From assembly GCA_002914805.1 (NCBI GenBank), contig JXTB01000001.1, positions 4,203,238 to 4,267,237 on the forward strand: DNA of 64,000 bases, in the 5' to 3' direction. The DNA comes from Parasponia andersonii (lineage: Eukaryota > Streptophyta > Magnoliopsida > Rosales > Cannabaceae). The translations under genes and the position numbers were made by a program. This document shows, piece by piece, positions 24,242 to 36,830 of the stretch. Each line of letters starts with the position of its first letter. Within the stretch, counting starts at the first letter, position 1. The notes under the pieces were generated by a model that ran no database searches, was not told where the DNA came from, and saw only the letters and a list, made by a program, of their open reading frames with translations.

Positions 24242-26467
24242 TGTAAAACCCCTTTATTTTTCCTAAGGGAGTTTTGGTCTTTTGACTATTTAAAAATAAT
24301 AATAAATAAATAAAATTAAAATTCGAAATTGGGTTAATTTGCAAGAGTTTTCGAAAATGTGGACCAAACAGCAATTTTGAGGACTTAAGTGTAGAAAATT
24401 TTGAAATAGGGACTTATTTGCAAATTCTAAATCCCATTTAAAGGCTGCCACGTGTCCCCTCAGTCATTTTCCCCTCAGAGCTCTCTCTTTCTCTCTCCTA
24501 CGATTTCTCGGCCAAAATGTCGAAAGATTGGCAAAGCTCCGAACAGCTGCCTCCCACTATCGATTAGTCATGCCACAGACCGATGTCGATGCCCTATCGT
24601 CGGACAAGTCTTCCACAACCAGTTGCAGCCCCGCTAGAGCTCTGTAATACTGAAAAAAGATGAAAAATGCCACGGCTTTCGAAGCTCGCTAGTGCTGATT
24701 GTGCCGACATTTTGCTGTGAAACTGGTCGGATTTAACTCGTCTTGTCACGATCTTTCACGTGGTATATAATATCTTGACTCAATTTTGTCCAGATTAAAT
24801 TTTGTCAGTTTTGTCAACTTTAAGCTATTTTAGTTTTGTATTTGAATTTTTCATTCCAACTGTTAGATCGTAAAATAAACTTCATATTTATGATGTACTC
24901 GTGAAAACAAGAATTTTGGTATATATTTTGACTATATTTGATGACGGACACAAAAATCTAAATATAAGGGCTTAGATTATCTCGGTTTACGTGTTGTAGG
25001 CATAGGGTCAGCTTGAGCCCAAATCGGTCAAATTATATGTCTAACCTTGCATTTTTAGGTGCTCTGAACTTAGTGGTGAAGTTCGTTTCATGATTTGAAA
25101 CTCTGATTAAAAATTGAGTTTTCAAACTTATCGATCAAAAGAGTTAAAAACGATGCATGACCCTCCAAACGACACCAAATTTTCTTCTTGGCCCCGTAAT
25201 GCTATTTTAGCACTCGATTGAGGTAGAGATTCGATTACTTGATATTCGCAGTGGTTTAATTTTGATTTTTACATATTTTGAATAAATATAGAATTTTGTG
25301 AAATAATTCATAAAAATATGATCTAAATCTGTTTTGACCTGATTTGATATATAAACTGCCTAAGAGGCACGTCACACTAATTAGCGTGTCATATACACTG
25401 TTTTGAACTATTTTCTGCAGGAAATTAGATTTTTGGGTTTTGATCAAAGATGGTTGTTATAATACCAAAATTTTTAAAAAATCCAAAATGGTTTGAGAAC
25501 TTAGTTTTGAGAACTAAATGATATTTGATTAGAGAATATTGCATGGTTATTTTGTGATTATGCGGAAATGGTGTATATCCTTATATTGTCACTCATATAG
25601 TATTTGCATGCATTCACATATTTACGCGATCGTCGGACTTACGGTATCCCATATAGCGTGCTCAGACTTACGGTGCCTTTTTAAGTGGCTCGGACTTACA
25701 AGTGATCCACTAGGACACTTTGGACATTATGATTGCATACATGGTTATATGTTGGCTGGCATAGATATATATTGGTTTTGATGGATGTTTTACAATGGTT
25801 TAGAATATTTGAACTATTGGACTATGATATCTACTTGAGTTTTATGAACTGTTTTGAATGGAATACTAACCATGCATGACCTTCAACGTGAGTATATTTT
25901 TTATGTATAAAAACTTATAATCAAATCTTTATTGAGTATTCACGTATTCACCCCCTAATTCCTCTTACTTTCAGGTGTTGATTTATTTTGGGAGAATTGT
26001 CTTGGTGGCTTGAAAAGCTTATTTGGCTTTATGTATATCGTCTTCTACATCTTCACTGGCTGGTTCCTATCTATATCATCTCTTCCTTTCTATGTCAAAT
26101 TTAATTAGCCAATAATAGTCTACTTACTAAGTGAATGTATGAGGATAATTTTTGTTTTTAAATGGAGTACTTAGAAATACAAATGATTTTATGTAAATTA
26201 TTTGGACATTGAAACTTAGGTTTTAATTTGACTTATTTTACTAAAGTTTATGAATTTACAAATATTTCTAATCTATTAATTAGAATTTCCTATAAACTTT
26301 AAGTGAAATATTTTCTCAAAAAATCTATATTAACGAAGAGTTTCCTTAATTCGAACTTTTCTTATATTTGATGACCAAAATACAAAATTTCAAGTACTTA
26401 ATTTCCTGTAATTTTGGAAAAATCACTATTTACTAATAGTCACGATCTTAGATTTTTGGTCATGATA
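24242..26467 (+). repeat. 5' LTR (2226 bp)
   Basis: Direct repeat of 30590-32640. Shared landmarks include the TGTAAAAC start, GGACTTAAGTGTAGAAAATT, CCCATTTAAAGG followed by a CT-rich stretch, GATGTACTCGTGAAAACAAG, a three-fold CGGACTTAC motif at about 25634-25719, and AATAGTCACGA(T/C)CTTAGATT near the end. CACGTG occurs at 24449-24454 (CACATG in the 3' LTR). The terminal CA has become TA. Confidence 0.9.
25634..25719 (+). repeat. Three-fold CGGACTTAC repeat within the LTR
   Basis: CGGACTTAC-type units recur at 25634, 25663 and 25691, spaced 28-29 bases, separated by CATATAGCGTGCT and TTAAGTGGCT. The same arrangement is kept in the 3' LTR from 31789, suggesting it was a property of the founder element. 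Confidence 0.75.
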
Positions 26468-26471
26468 GATT

Positions 26472-26483
26472 TGGTATCAAAAC
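26472..26483 (+). other. Primer binding site (tRNA-Met type, degenerate)
   Basis: TGGTATCAAAAC begins five bases (GATTT, 26468-26471 plus one T) past the 5' LTR end. The canonical plant initiator tRNA-Met primer site is TGGTATCAGAGC; two positions differ, consistent with age. Confidence 0.7.
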
Positions 26484-29400
26484 TTCAGGCTTTAGATCCG
26501 TCTGAGATCTTGCCTGTGATATTTCGATGTTTAAATATGATTTAGAAAAGTATTTCATAAATACCTCATACATCACCTATGAATTGACTAAATAGGTTGT
26601 TTTTGCTTCGATTCATTATGAATCCTTCGTTCACCTCCCTAGAGTGGAACTCTAGTATCCTTGGGATAGGTAAAATCTTGAAATTAAAATTCTAGTCTTA
26701 GGAGTATCGGGGGTTGACACGAGACTAGTGAATTCTACTTCTGTCAAAATTCCTCAAATCAGATGAACATTCACTCTTGTACTCCTATACCCATTATTAT
26801 AATAAGATATACGAACCTGGTGGGTTCTCAAATATCAATTTGGTGTCTTGTATCTTAATTGGTATGATTTGAGATTATTTATACTTATAGGGTTGTAATT
26901 TGAATTTATTAGAAATTGTTTGTACGTGCTTAACTAGATTGAGTATCTGGTAGTATGTTTGTGTAATTTTCTATCATGTATTAGTTGGACTTGTTAATAG
27001 ACATGACGTACTATTTTTTATTCATGGATTAATTTAATAATATGAACTTGGTAAAAAAAAAGTTTTTTTTCTAGTCTTACCAAGCTAAATTTTTGTTAGA
27101 AAATTCTTGAATTAGTGGAATCTAATTAATTAATAAATTGGTATGTTATGTAATGTTTGCTTGAATGTTGCATTGCACTAGTTTTATCAAATTTATTTAT
27201 GTGGCCCTTAAATTTAGATATTTTTGTAAAAATTAAAATTTGGTTAGACATAAGCTTGATTAATTAGTCTTGAAACTATGGGAAAATTTCAAGTTAATAA
27301 AATTGGTTTTGCAGGAGGTAGACATTTGTATTTGACTAATAAATTATTTTTGTTTTCAAAAGTATATACGTTTAATTTTGAATAATAGTTTGGTGTGTGT
27401 GATTTATATTTTACAATGAATGTATGGCTTTAGAAATTAATAACATTACTTGAATTTAAGGTTTGTGAAATTGGCAGGAATATAAGATTTAAATAATTGT
27501 TTTATTTAAAACTAGTTGTGGTACTAATGAGGTCTCATTGTACATTTAGAGATGTTAATTTAAAAATAAAATTCCTAAACATTTTTTCTAGTTTTGAAAT
27601 ATAGTAGATACAATTGTTAAAAACTACCGAGTTGCTACTTGTCACGTGATTTTGAGTCTAAAGAAAGTTTTAGAAAATTGAATTGTAAAGTAACTTGGAA
27701 ATTAAACATAAAATGCTTATGAAAATATTTATATATATATACGTGGAAATTTTAGGCAACAAAGTTGATTTCTTAGAAAATCTTTACTGTAATTTAATGT
27801 GGTATACATATAAATTTTTGGAAGTTTATGTATATAATTCTAGAAGTCAAATTTATAATATCTTGTTACAAGAATTTTGCGAAAAAAAAAAAAAATGGTT
27901 ATACTAACTCGTATGGAACCTAGTATAAATGGAAAAATTTTATAATTTGAAAACTTATTTTGGAAGTTTTGTGAAATCTTGTTTTTATGACTCTATAGGA
28001 CTTATTGCTTGGATTTAGTTGTTCTTCCAAGCATTTCATTATGAATATATAACTTAATTATTTGAGGTATTTATAATGTTAGTGACCACTGGATTGTTAA
28101 ATGCTTGGTATACCATGAATGTCTTGGTTATTGGGTAAGTAAGATAGGTAGAATTGATTTTGCATTATTTACTCCAACTGGATAATTGGACACTTGTGTA
28201 ATTAATTTTTAACTTGATTTTATAAGTGTTGGAAGCTTAGGATGACATTTCATTTGAAATTTTGAACAAAAATATTTTGATTTTGAATACCTAATCTTTG
28301 GAAAGACTCAAGTGGTGCATGATATTACATATCATTTTCTTTGAAATTAAAATTTGAACTATTTGATATATAAAACTTGGATTTTCAAATAGATAAAGCT
28401 ATGGATTGATATACCCTGATTTGACGTTTGGAAAAAAAAATTGAGTATACATAAACATACTTTATAAGTTTAGTAAGGTAAAAAAAAAATTTACAGTTGA
28501 CACACTTTATTATTTTCTAAAATATTTTATAATTTTTTTCTATCGTTAAAATATTTTTCAAAATTGTTTTTAATAAAAGTAATAGAGTGTAGTGACTTTA
28601 AAGTTATAAAATCTAAAGAAAGCCTCACTTAAATATTACCTAAAGTCTTTCATTAATAAAGAATTATGGGAAATTATTTACATAACGTGGTTTACCAATA
28701 AAAGAAAATATACTTTTAAATCTCTTAGAGAGATGTGTTTGAAAACTACGGAAAAAGTTTAATAATTTTAAGAAAAATTTGTTGTGTTTATCTATAATTT
28801 AAAAAAAAAAAAAAAAAGACTGACATGTTTTAAGAGTTTGATAGTTTGATTAATAAATTGTGTATCAAGTGAAGAACTTCTTCTAGCCGTACTTACTTAG
28901 CATAGTAAGTGAAATTAGTGTGTTAGACATGAAATTGATTGACTGATAATGACAAGAATTAATCTTGTCGATGTATTCCTTCTTAGCGTTAATAGGCAGA
29001 TACTACTTATGATACTTTACTTATGTTGACTCTTAAGAATTTTTGGGAACACTGATTAAAATCTATTGTGGATTAGAATTATCGTTGAGTTCGTTGGTAT
29101 TGATTTCAGCTTGTAACTCATTACTTGATTTGAAATAGATCCAAGCATCATTATGGTGGTATAATGGATGGTATATAGATCAGTTCACTCATAAGTCTAT
29201 GCTGAGTCTATACTGAGAGTTATTGAACTTTGGCTATTATATTTCAAAAAGGAATACTTGAAGTTCAAGTTTGGGTTACCTATGACTAAGGTAAGACTTT
29301 ATTGTAAACTGGTGTAGTATTCATATATGCTCCTAGTTTTGTGTCACTAGTTTTCAAAAATATTTTTTTTGAAAAATTATTTATGATTTTTTTAAAACAA

Positions 29401-30576
29401 AGTGAGGTTAGATAGGAGACAAGTGTCGTTGTAGAGACAACCTATTCTATTAGAATCTTATTTCTAGGGTATTGTAGTGTTGTTAATAATTTTATTTGTG
29501 CATTGGGTATTGAGTCATTTCTATAAGACTTCTTTTTATACCAAAGACTTAGGGAGTCTTTAGAGGTGATTAATGATTTAGGATTGTTATTATAATCCGG
29601 TATTGGGTAAAGAGACTTACAGAGTCTCTAGGTTTTAACTATATGATCAGTTAATACTCTGTGATATTACCTTGGACAAAAAAATTTAATTATAATATCA
29701 GTTAATACTCTTTGATATTAACTTGGACAAAAATCTTGGGAAGTCTTTGGACTATATGTGTTATGTGGATACTTGCATTTTATTTACATGAACTGTAGAA
29801 GCCTTATTGGCATTTATTGTGGTAAATACTTCTATATTAGAGATTTTCATTCATAGTGATTCTAGTCTTATTCTTGACTAGAAATAACTTATGTACATAG
29901 TCATTACTTGCTTGTTATGAGGAACGATAAATGACTTATGCTTGTTAACGTTTTGACCCCTAAACTCATTTATTTTGTATAGTGCAATACTAGTGCTTTT
30001 GTTTCCCATTCGAAATATTGTTGGATACAATTTTGTGTTGATGAGAATCTTGTTAGAGTCCTTGGACTCAGTGATTGTTTAAGACCAAGTTTAACTGTAG
30101 ACAAATAGAATGATCCTAGTATGTTATTGATCTGGTATGATCTAGGGACGATATTGTATATACCTAACATTTGGTTTACTGTACTATAATGGTCGTAACA
30201 ATCATTGTTCTGGTTATAGAAGCTTGTGATTTCAGCTTCTAGTACTGATTAACATTACTACTTTTGCGAATAATTACCAATTTGAGGTCATCGATTTCTA
30301 ACTCTTGTGTTATGGCCTTATGCCTATTGATGAGTCATCTTGCGATTCTATATCTCCCTATGCACGTCCTTATCATATACTTTTGTGTGGCATTGATATA
30401 TTGGCACAATCCTAACATCAAGTGAGAAATGAATGTTTTACGCTTCTTAATTTAACTAGTGTTAGATTTGCTATTCTTATACTCTATGACCAGTGGTTTA
30501 CTCTTCCTTTGGTTATTACCCCTCGTTGTTTTACTTATACCTCTGTTGTTTTTGAATTTCGGAACGAAATTCTTTT
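26484..30576 (+). other. LTR element interior without gag-pol
   Basis: AT-rich DNA that I could not relate to any retroviral-type domain. The longest frames (27695-27907 + and 29970-30170 -) are short and unremarkable. A 51-base tandem duplication (TCAGTTAATACTCTGTGATA) lies at 29647 and 29698. The lack of coding over 4.1 kb fits a large retrotransposon derivative better than a recently decayed autonomous copy, but heavy decay cannot be excluded. Confidence 0.6.
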
Positions 30577-30586
30577 AAGGGGAGAA
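30577..30586 (+). other. Polypurine tract
   Basis: AAGGGGAGAA lies just before the 3' LTR (ATGAT then GTAAAAC). It is preceded by an 8-base inverted repeat, GAATTTCG-gaa-CGAAATTC (30554-30572). This position and form are typical of plant Ty3/Gypsy elements. Confidence 0.7.
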
Positions 30587-30589
30587 TGA

Positions 30590-32640
30590 TGTAAAACTCC
30601 TTTATTTTTCTAAGGGTGTTTTGGCATTTTAATCATTTAAAAAAAATAATAAATAATTAAATTAAATTCAAAATTCAAAATTGGATTAATTTGAAAGAGC
30701 TTCCGAAAATGTGGACCAAAAAGTAATTTTGAGGACTTAAGTGTAGAAAATTTTGAACTAGGGACTTATTTGCAAATTCTGAAGCCCATTTAAAGGTGGC
30801 CACATGTCCCCTCACTCATTTTCTCCTAAGCTCTCTCTCTCTCCCTCTCTCTCCCTCTCTCCCGTGATTTCTTGGCCAAAACGTCGAAAGACCGGTGAAG
30901 CGCCACCCGCCAGGATTTGTGATGGCCATACATTTTGCCATTTTTTTCAATTTTGAGCTATTTTAGTTTCGTTTTAAAATTTTTCAATCTGACCGTTAGA
31001 TTGTAAAATAAACCTCATATTTGTGATGTACTCGTGAAAACAAGAATTTTGATATCTAAATATATATATATATATACTATATTTGGTGATGAGCACAAAA
31101 ATCTAAATCTAACGACTTAATTTGCCTCGATTTGTGTGGCGTGAGCCCAGATTCGATTCGAGCCTAATCGGTTAAATTATATGTCCAACCTAGCATTTTT
31201 TAGTACTCTAAATTCAGTGGTAAAGTACGTTTCATGATCTGAAGTTCCGACTGAAAATCGAGTTTTCAAACCTATCGATCAAAAGGGTTGAAAATGATGC
31301 CCGGCCTTTCAAATGATACCAAAACGATACCAGATTTTCTTTATAGTCCCGTAATGCTATTTTGCCACTCGATTAAGGTAGGGATTTGATTATTTGATCT
31401 TTGAATTGGTTTAATTTTAATTTTTACATATTTTGAATAAATATGGAATTTCGTGAAATAATTCATAAAAATATGATTTAACGCTATTTTGACCTTATTT
31501 GAGATATAAACTGCTTGAAAGGTACGTCACACTGGTTGGCGTATCATATATACTGCTTTGAACTATTTTTTGCAAGAAATTGGATTTTTGGATTTTGATA
31601 AAAAATGGCTATTATAATGCCAAAATTTTTAGAAAATCTAAAATTATTTGAGAACTCAGTTTTTAGAACTAAATGATGTTTGATTAAAGAATATTATATG
31701 ATTATTATGTGATTATGTGGAAATGGTGCATATCCTTATGATGTTACTCATATAGCATTTGTATACATTCACACACTTACGCAGCCATCGGACTTACGGT
31801 ACCTCACATAGGGTGCTCGAACTTACAACGCCTCTTTAGGTGGCTCAGACTTACGAGTGATCCACTAGGACACTTCAGACATCATGATTGCATACATAGT
31901 TATATGTTAGCTTGAATAGATATGTATTAATTTTGATGGGTATTATGGTTTGGAATGTTTGAACTATTGGAGTATAATTTCCACTTGAGTTTTGTGAACT
32001 GTTTTGAATGGAATACTAACCATGCAAGACATTCAACGTGAGTATATTTCTTATGTATACAAACTTGTAATCGAATCTCTACTAAGCATTCACGTGCTCA
32101 CTTCTCTACTTTCTTCCACTTTCAGGTATTGATTTATTTTGAGGTAATTGTCTTAGTGGCTTGACAAGCTTGTTTGGCTTATGTATGTCGTCTCCCACAT
32201 CTTCATTGGTTGGCTCCTATTCTATATCATCTCTTCTTTTCCATGTCAAATTTACTTAGCCAATAATAATTTACTTACTAAGTGGATGTATGATGATAAT
32301 TTTTGCTATTAAATGGAGTACTTAGAAATACAAATGACTCTATGTAAATTATTTGAACATTACAACTAAGATTTTAATTTGACTTATTTTACTAAAGTTT
32401 ATGAATTTACAAATGTTTCTAATCTAATAATTAGAATTTGTTATAAACTCTAAGTGACATATTTTCTCGAAAAATCTATATAAATGAATGGTTTTTTTAA
32501 TTCGAACTTTTTTTATATTTAAGGACCAAAATACAAAATTTCAAGTACTCAGTTTCTTGGAATTTTAGAAAAATTACTATTTACTATTGTTTCAACGTAA
32601 ATTTACTAATAGTCACGACCTTAGATTTTTGGTCGTGACA
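30590..32640 (+). repeat. 3' LTR (2051 bp)
   Basis: Matches the 5' LTR along its length except for a missing block of over 200 bases near 30905-30930, opposite about 24545-24780, and a TA expansion near 31060-31077. It keeps TG...CA ends, while the 5' copy ends TA. DNA beyond 32640 (GCATATACTTG) does not match sequence 5' of the element by direct duplication. Confidence 0.9.
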
Positions 32641-33549
32641 GCATATACTTGACTGCCTGGTTGATCTTGATGATTTTTTTTCATGTAGCTTCTCCAAAAA
32701 AAAAAAAAAAATAGCAATGCCGGCAGGCAAATATGAAGTATATCATCACCAGGTTAATATACCCAAATTAATTAATTTGTATTAGCATGATACATCATAT
32801 GTTCAATACTGCATATAATGAATTAGTTAATTTATGCACATTATATCAAGTTATCAAGAAAATAATTTTAATTATGGTATATATGTAGTCTTCTTAGCAA
32901 TCGTATGTATGTAAAGCCTTTATATACTTTCTTATATGTATATATATATATATATATGCAGGAAAGCTTGAGCAANTATTATTTGCTTAAAAATCTTGAA
33001 TTTGCCAACTTTTGGCAGCACCAGTCATGATCAGGCTGGTGATCAGAAAATCCATCTCTTATGGTGGAAATGATCAAAAACAAAGGAAAACAGTATTGAT
33101 TTCAGTCGAACGATATGTTTAGATATATTTATTGATTTCAGAAAAATAGATTTGGTAAAGTGATGATCTTAATTTACATGAAAATATCTCTTAAAGAAAA
33201 CTACGTGAAATTGATTTTTATATATTTGTTTTACGGAGCCAAATTATACATTAATTAATGAAATATTATTATTCATCTTAAATTAATCTTCTTTTCTTAA
33301 TATCCTTTATCTATAATTTTCTTCTTTTTTTGAAAAAAAATAAGAGAAAGAAAAGAAAAAGGCCCTTTTTTCCTTACAAAACTATACAAGCTAATAGACG
33401 GGGAAATATATTTAACTTACAACACCTCACAAAGAGCATTAATAATTGCTACGAAACACCGCACACGTGATCAGCTTACCTCTTAATTATATGTTATGTT
33501 AACCACTAGTAATTTCATTTTAACATTTTTTTACGCACTCCCGAAAAGT
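32641..33549. other. Intergenic, no gene seen
   Basis: AT-rich sequence with a TA microsatellite (about 32938-32957) and an unresolved n at 32976. No frame or RNA gene that I can support. Confidence 0.5.
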
Positions 33550-33839
33550 CACTACAAAAAAATTCTCATTTAGTGATAAATTTTTTAGTCAGAGTAATTT
33601 TTTTATTAATAGTGACATTTAGTCTTAATTAATAATTTTTTGTGACTATAAAATTATATTTAGTCATAAATTGTCACTGATATAGTTTTAATTACAATAA
33701 ATTATCATTTTTGTGACTAAAACTTTTAATTACAGGCATTTTAATCGCGACATAAGAATAATGATATTCATTCAGCCACGAATTTTTCACTTATAGTCAT
33801 AATTTTTTTCATCACTAAAAGTAAAGTTTTTTTACGGTG
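33550..33839. mobile_element. CACTA-type MITE
   Basis: A 290 bp element. The left end is CACTACAAAAAAATTCTC followed by ATTTAGTGATAAA. The right end read inversely is CACCGTAAAAAAACTTTAC followed by TTTTAGTGATGAA. CACTA superfamily ends start with CACTA/G and carry subterminal repeats; here TAGTGAC/GTCACTA-like motifs recur through the interior. Flanking trinucleotides (AGT/AGA) are not a perfect 3-base duplication. No coding capacity. Confidence 0.7.
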
Positions 33840-35450
33840 AGATAATAAGAATGTCTAACATTATTATCACTTAATTTCAAAAACATAAATAGAAACAAAA
33901 GAAAAAAAAAATCAGCTCTACACATAATACACTTGTTGCCCTTAGAGTCCCGAGTCCTGCCTTGAGTAAATCCGTGTATATTGAGGTGTCGTTTAATTAG
34001 GTGGAATAAAATTAAATGTAATGTTAATCGTAATAGGAATAAAAATGAAAAGAAAAAAAAAATAATTATTTTGTTTAATTGAAACTTTATAATCAAGTAT
34101 AGAATGTAGTGGAATTAACTGTATTTTGACTAATATACCTCTAATTTTGAATTAATGTTTTTTTATAAAAAAAATGCTGTCATTATTTGAAAAAAGAAAA
34201 TAGTTATACTTATGGTAATGATTAAATAGATTCAATTACCAAATATAAAAATAGATTAAATTTCTTGTAGTAGTAAAATTAATATTTTAATAATTACTCA
34301 TTATTATTTACCATATAAATTTAACATACAAAATTTATATTAGAAAACAAAAATATAGTAATTGGATGATATGGGGAAAATGATGATTTGTAGGTAGTTT
34401 AGTCATGAATATGGATACAAGATTTACATTTGGTTTAGTCATAGATATAAGAAAGAAGATAATAATGAGGAGACAAAACATGTTAAATAAGGGGCAAAAA
34501 GGAAAAAATAGCTAACTTACAAATGTCAATTTATAGTTTTATCTTACAATGTTAAAGCGGAAGATCGGTCAATTTTTTTTTTGTAAATTTCATTTTCTTT
34601 TAAACGTTACTATTCATAATTAAATTAAAAAAATATTTTTTAATGAAGATTTATTTTACTTCATAATTAAAATTAAGTCTCAAAATAAAACTTAAATTCA
34701 TACCCTTCATAAAAATAAAACCACACTCATTTTTGGTCAAATAATTAAGTACTTGAAAGTAAGAATATAAAATTGCTTAAAACATTTTATTGTCATTTGG
34801 AATTCTGCCACTACTAACCAACTTCTAATAGGAATTATTGCTCATCTAGAAAATTTAAATGAATATAATATATTTGTGCCCAATAAATAAATCTCATGCA
34901 TATAATGAATATCATGTCATATTAATAGTATACTTTTAGAACCATAACTATGTATATTTTTTTTTTAAAACATTTTATTTATAAATACTTTCATTTTATA
35001 AATTTTTCATATTTGAGCTCAACATAGTGTAATGCCAAATCTATCAGAAGTAATGATCCATAGAAATAGTGTCATGACAAGTATATGTAATCGTATGGCT
35101 ATTCGGATCTCATATAGCTATCGTGCTACAATGATTAGCATCGCAGTTTAAACTTTCGTTATTATCATAGTGATTATAGATAAATCAATCAGTTATCCAC
35201 ACTTCTTTCAAGAACTTAACATACATTTAAAGAAAATATTTTTCTTAAAATATAATTTTGGATACATAATACTTTTAAAAAAAATAATTTTATTGAAAAT
35301 CATAACTTTTTTTCGTGTAATTATGTATGTACATGTTCATGACATGTTTATATATTTAATACAACTATTATTACAAAACAAATAACAACATATTAGTATA
35401 ATCACAATTACATTATAAATAGCACATAATTTTTTTTATATAAACACATA
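33840..35450. other. Intergenic, no gene seen
   Basis: AT-rich DNA. The frames at 33815-34096 (-) and 35170-35385 (+) are low-complexity hydrophobic strings without domains. A stretch from about 33985 (GTCGTTTAATTAGGTGGAAT) resembles a MITE end, but no partner was found. Confidence 0.5.
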
Positions 35451-35459
35451 TAGTGAGAT

Positions 35460-36830
35460 TTACTTATCTTAGGTCCTTACAAAATTTTATTTGTGCTTGT
35501 AGTGAAATTTCACACCCTCGACCTTGTTATAACCACGTGCCTCTTTTTATCATTTTTTATTAATATTCATGGAACAATATTCATTATATATATATATATA
35601 TTAATACATGCTACTAGAAATATATTTATATGTCTTACAAAAAAAAATACTCGTATCATAGAACTATAAAATCATGTTTTATAACATATATAACTAAAAT
35701 CTGTAAAATTTTTAACAAGCAATGCATACTCAAAGAATTTTATATTCTAGTATAGAACTCTAGTTACTTTGAAACTTTACAAATAATATTATAACATAAA
35801 AATAAAATTATAAAAAATTATTTAAATTTTTTTAATAAGTTTTAACATGCTTTTACTAATTTCTATTCTATAAATTGAAATTTGATAAAAACTATTAAAG
35901 TACCAAACAATTCTTGAATTTTATAGAATTATTTTTATACCCAAAAATCTTGATATTTTAAGAGAACATCTCTAATAAATTTTTACACATTGAAAAAAAT
36001 TAGGGATTCAAAATTATACTATTACATAGCATATATAATTCTTAAAGTTTTATCTTAAAATTCATGACAGCACTTAACTTGCAAAACTACATACTAGTTC
36101 GAAAATCATAATTAATTATAAATATTTCCAAAATTAAGTCCCTTATGACATATATATTAGTGTCTAATAAAATTTTAAAGCCTAAATAAAACCAATAAGA
36201 TAATATTTTAATAATATTATCTTGGATCAACAAAATTTTCAGATTTACCAATTACAAAGGCAATATATAAAGAAAATTTAATAATGATTAGAAATAAAAT
36301 TATGACATCATAAAACTTTTCAGAATATGAGTTAACATATATACGAAAAATATTTTTAAAATTTTCAACTCAAATTAAAAACGTTTACCCTCTAAAATCA
36401 GAGAACAAACTCTATAAAATTTATTTTTCAGTTTTTTTTAGGTGACAACTAACATGTATAAAAAGATTTCTATAAAATTATAGGAATAAGATATAAATGT
36501 AAAACTTTCCAGATTTTACATAACCATATAGAAAGACTTCTAATGAAAATGTTAGACCTTAACAAAATTTTTAACTTCAAATAGCATTGATTGAATTTGA
36601 ACCTAAGTGTAGTAAAATATACTGATGTTGAAAGACTATAAGTTATAAGAATTACTTTTTTTCTTGAATCTTGAAAAAAAAATTAGAGAATTTCTTAAAA
36701 TCTTTATAGACTACCACAATTATGATAGAAAGAGAGGTAGAGAGAAATACAGAAAGAAAGTAGATTACGATTAGAAGATAGTTCCTTATTTATAGGCTTA
36801 TTGTGAACATAAAATATACTTAAAATATAT
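35460..36830 (-). repeat. Possible old minus-strand LTR remnant
   Basis: On the minus strand, a TATA-like CCTATAAATAAGGAACT (about 36783-36799) is followed by a pyrimidine-rich run (TTTCTTTCTGTATTTCTCTC), then about 1.2 kb of AT-rich DNA full of AAAATTTT-type words, as in promoter and R regions of plant LTRs. No second copy, PBS or PPT was found and the boundaries are uncertain. Confidence 0.3.

Larger units (their letters stand above)
24242..32640 (+). mobile_element. LTR retrotransposon, non-autonomous (LARD-like)
   Basis: An 8.4 kb element with two direct LTRs (24242-26467 and 30590-32640) that start TGTAAAAC and end TGATA/TGACA. A degenerate tRNA-Met primer site (TGGTATCAAAAC) follows the first LTR, and a polypurine tract (AAGGGGAGAA) precedes the second. 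These set the orientation as +. The 4.1 kb interior has no recognisable gag, protease, reverse transcriptase, RNase H or integrase; its only frames are under 75 codons. The 3' junction (GAATTTCGGAACGAAATTC, then TTTTAAGGGG) resembles plant Ty3/Gypsy chromoviruses, so it may derive from one; that rests on memory. No 5-base target duplication is visible (ATGTA before, GCATA after). The LTRs differ by many substitutions and a deletion of over 200 bases, so the insertion is old. Confidence 0.85.

Noticed and set aside
24242..32640. Reading the 24-32 kb repeat pair as a segmental duplication
   Set aside because: TG...CA ends, a primer site after the first copy and a polypurine tract before the second show an LTR element.
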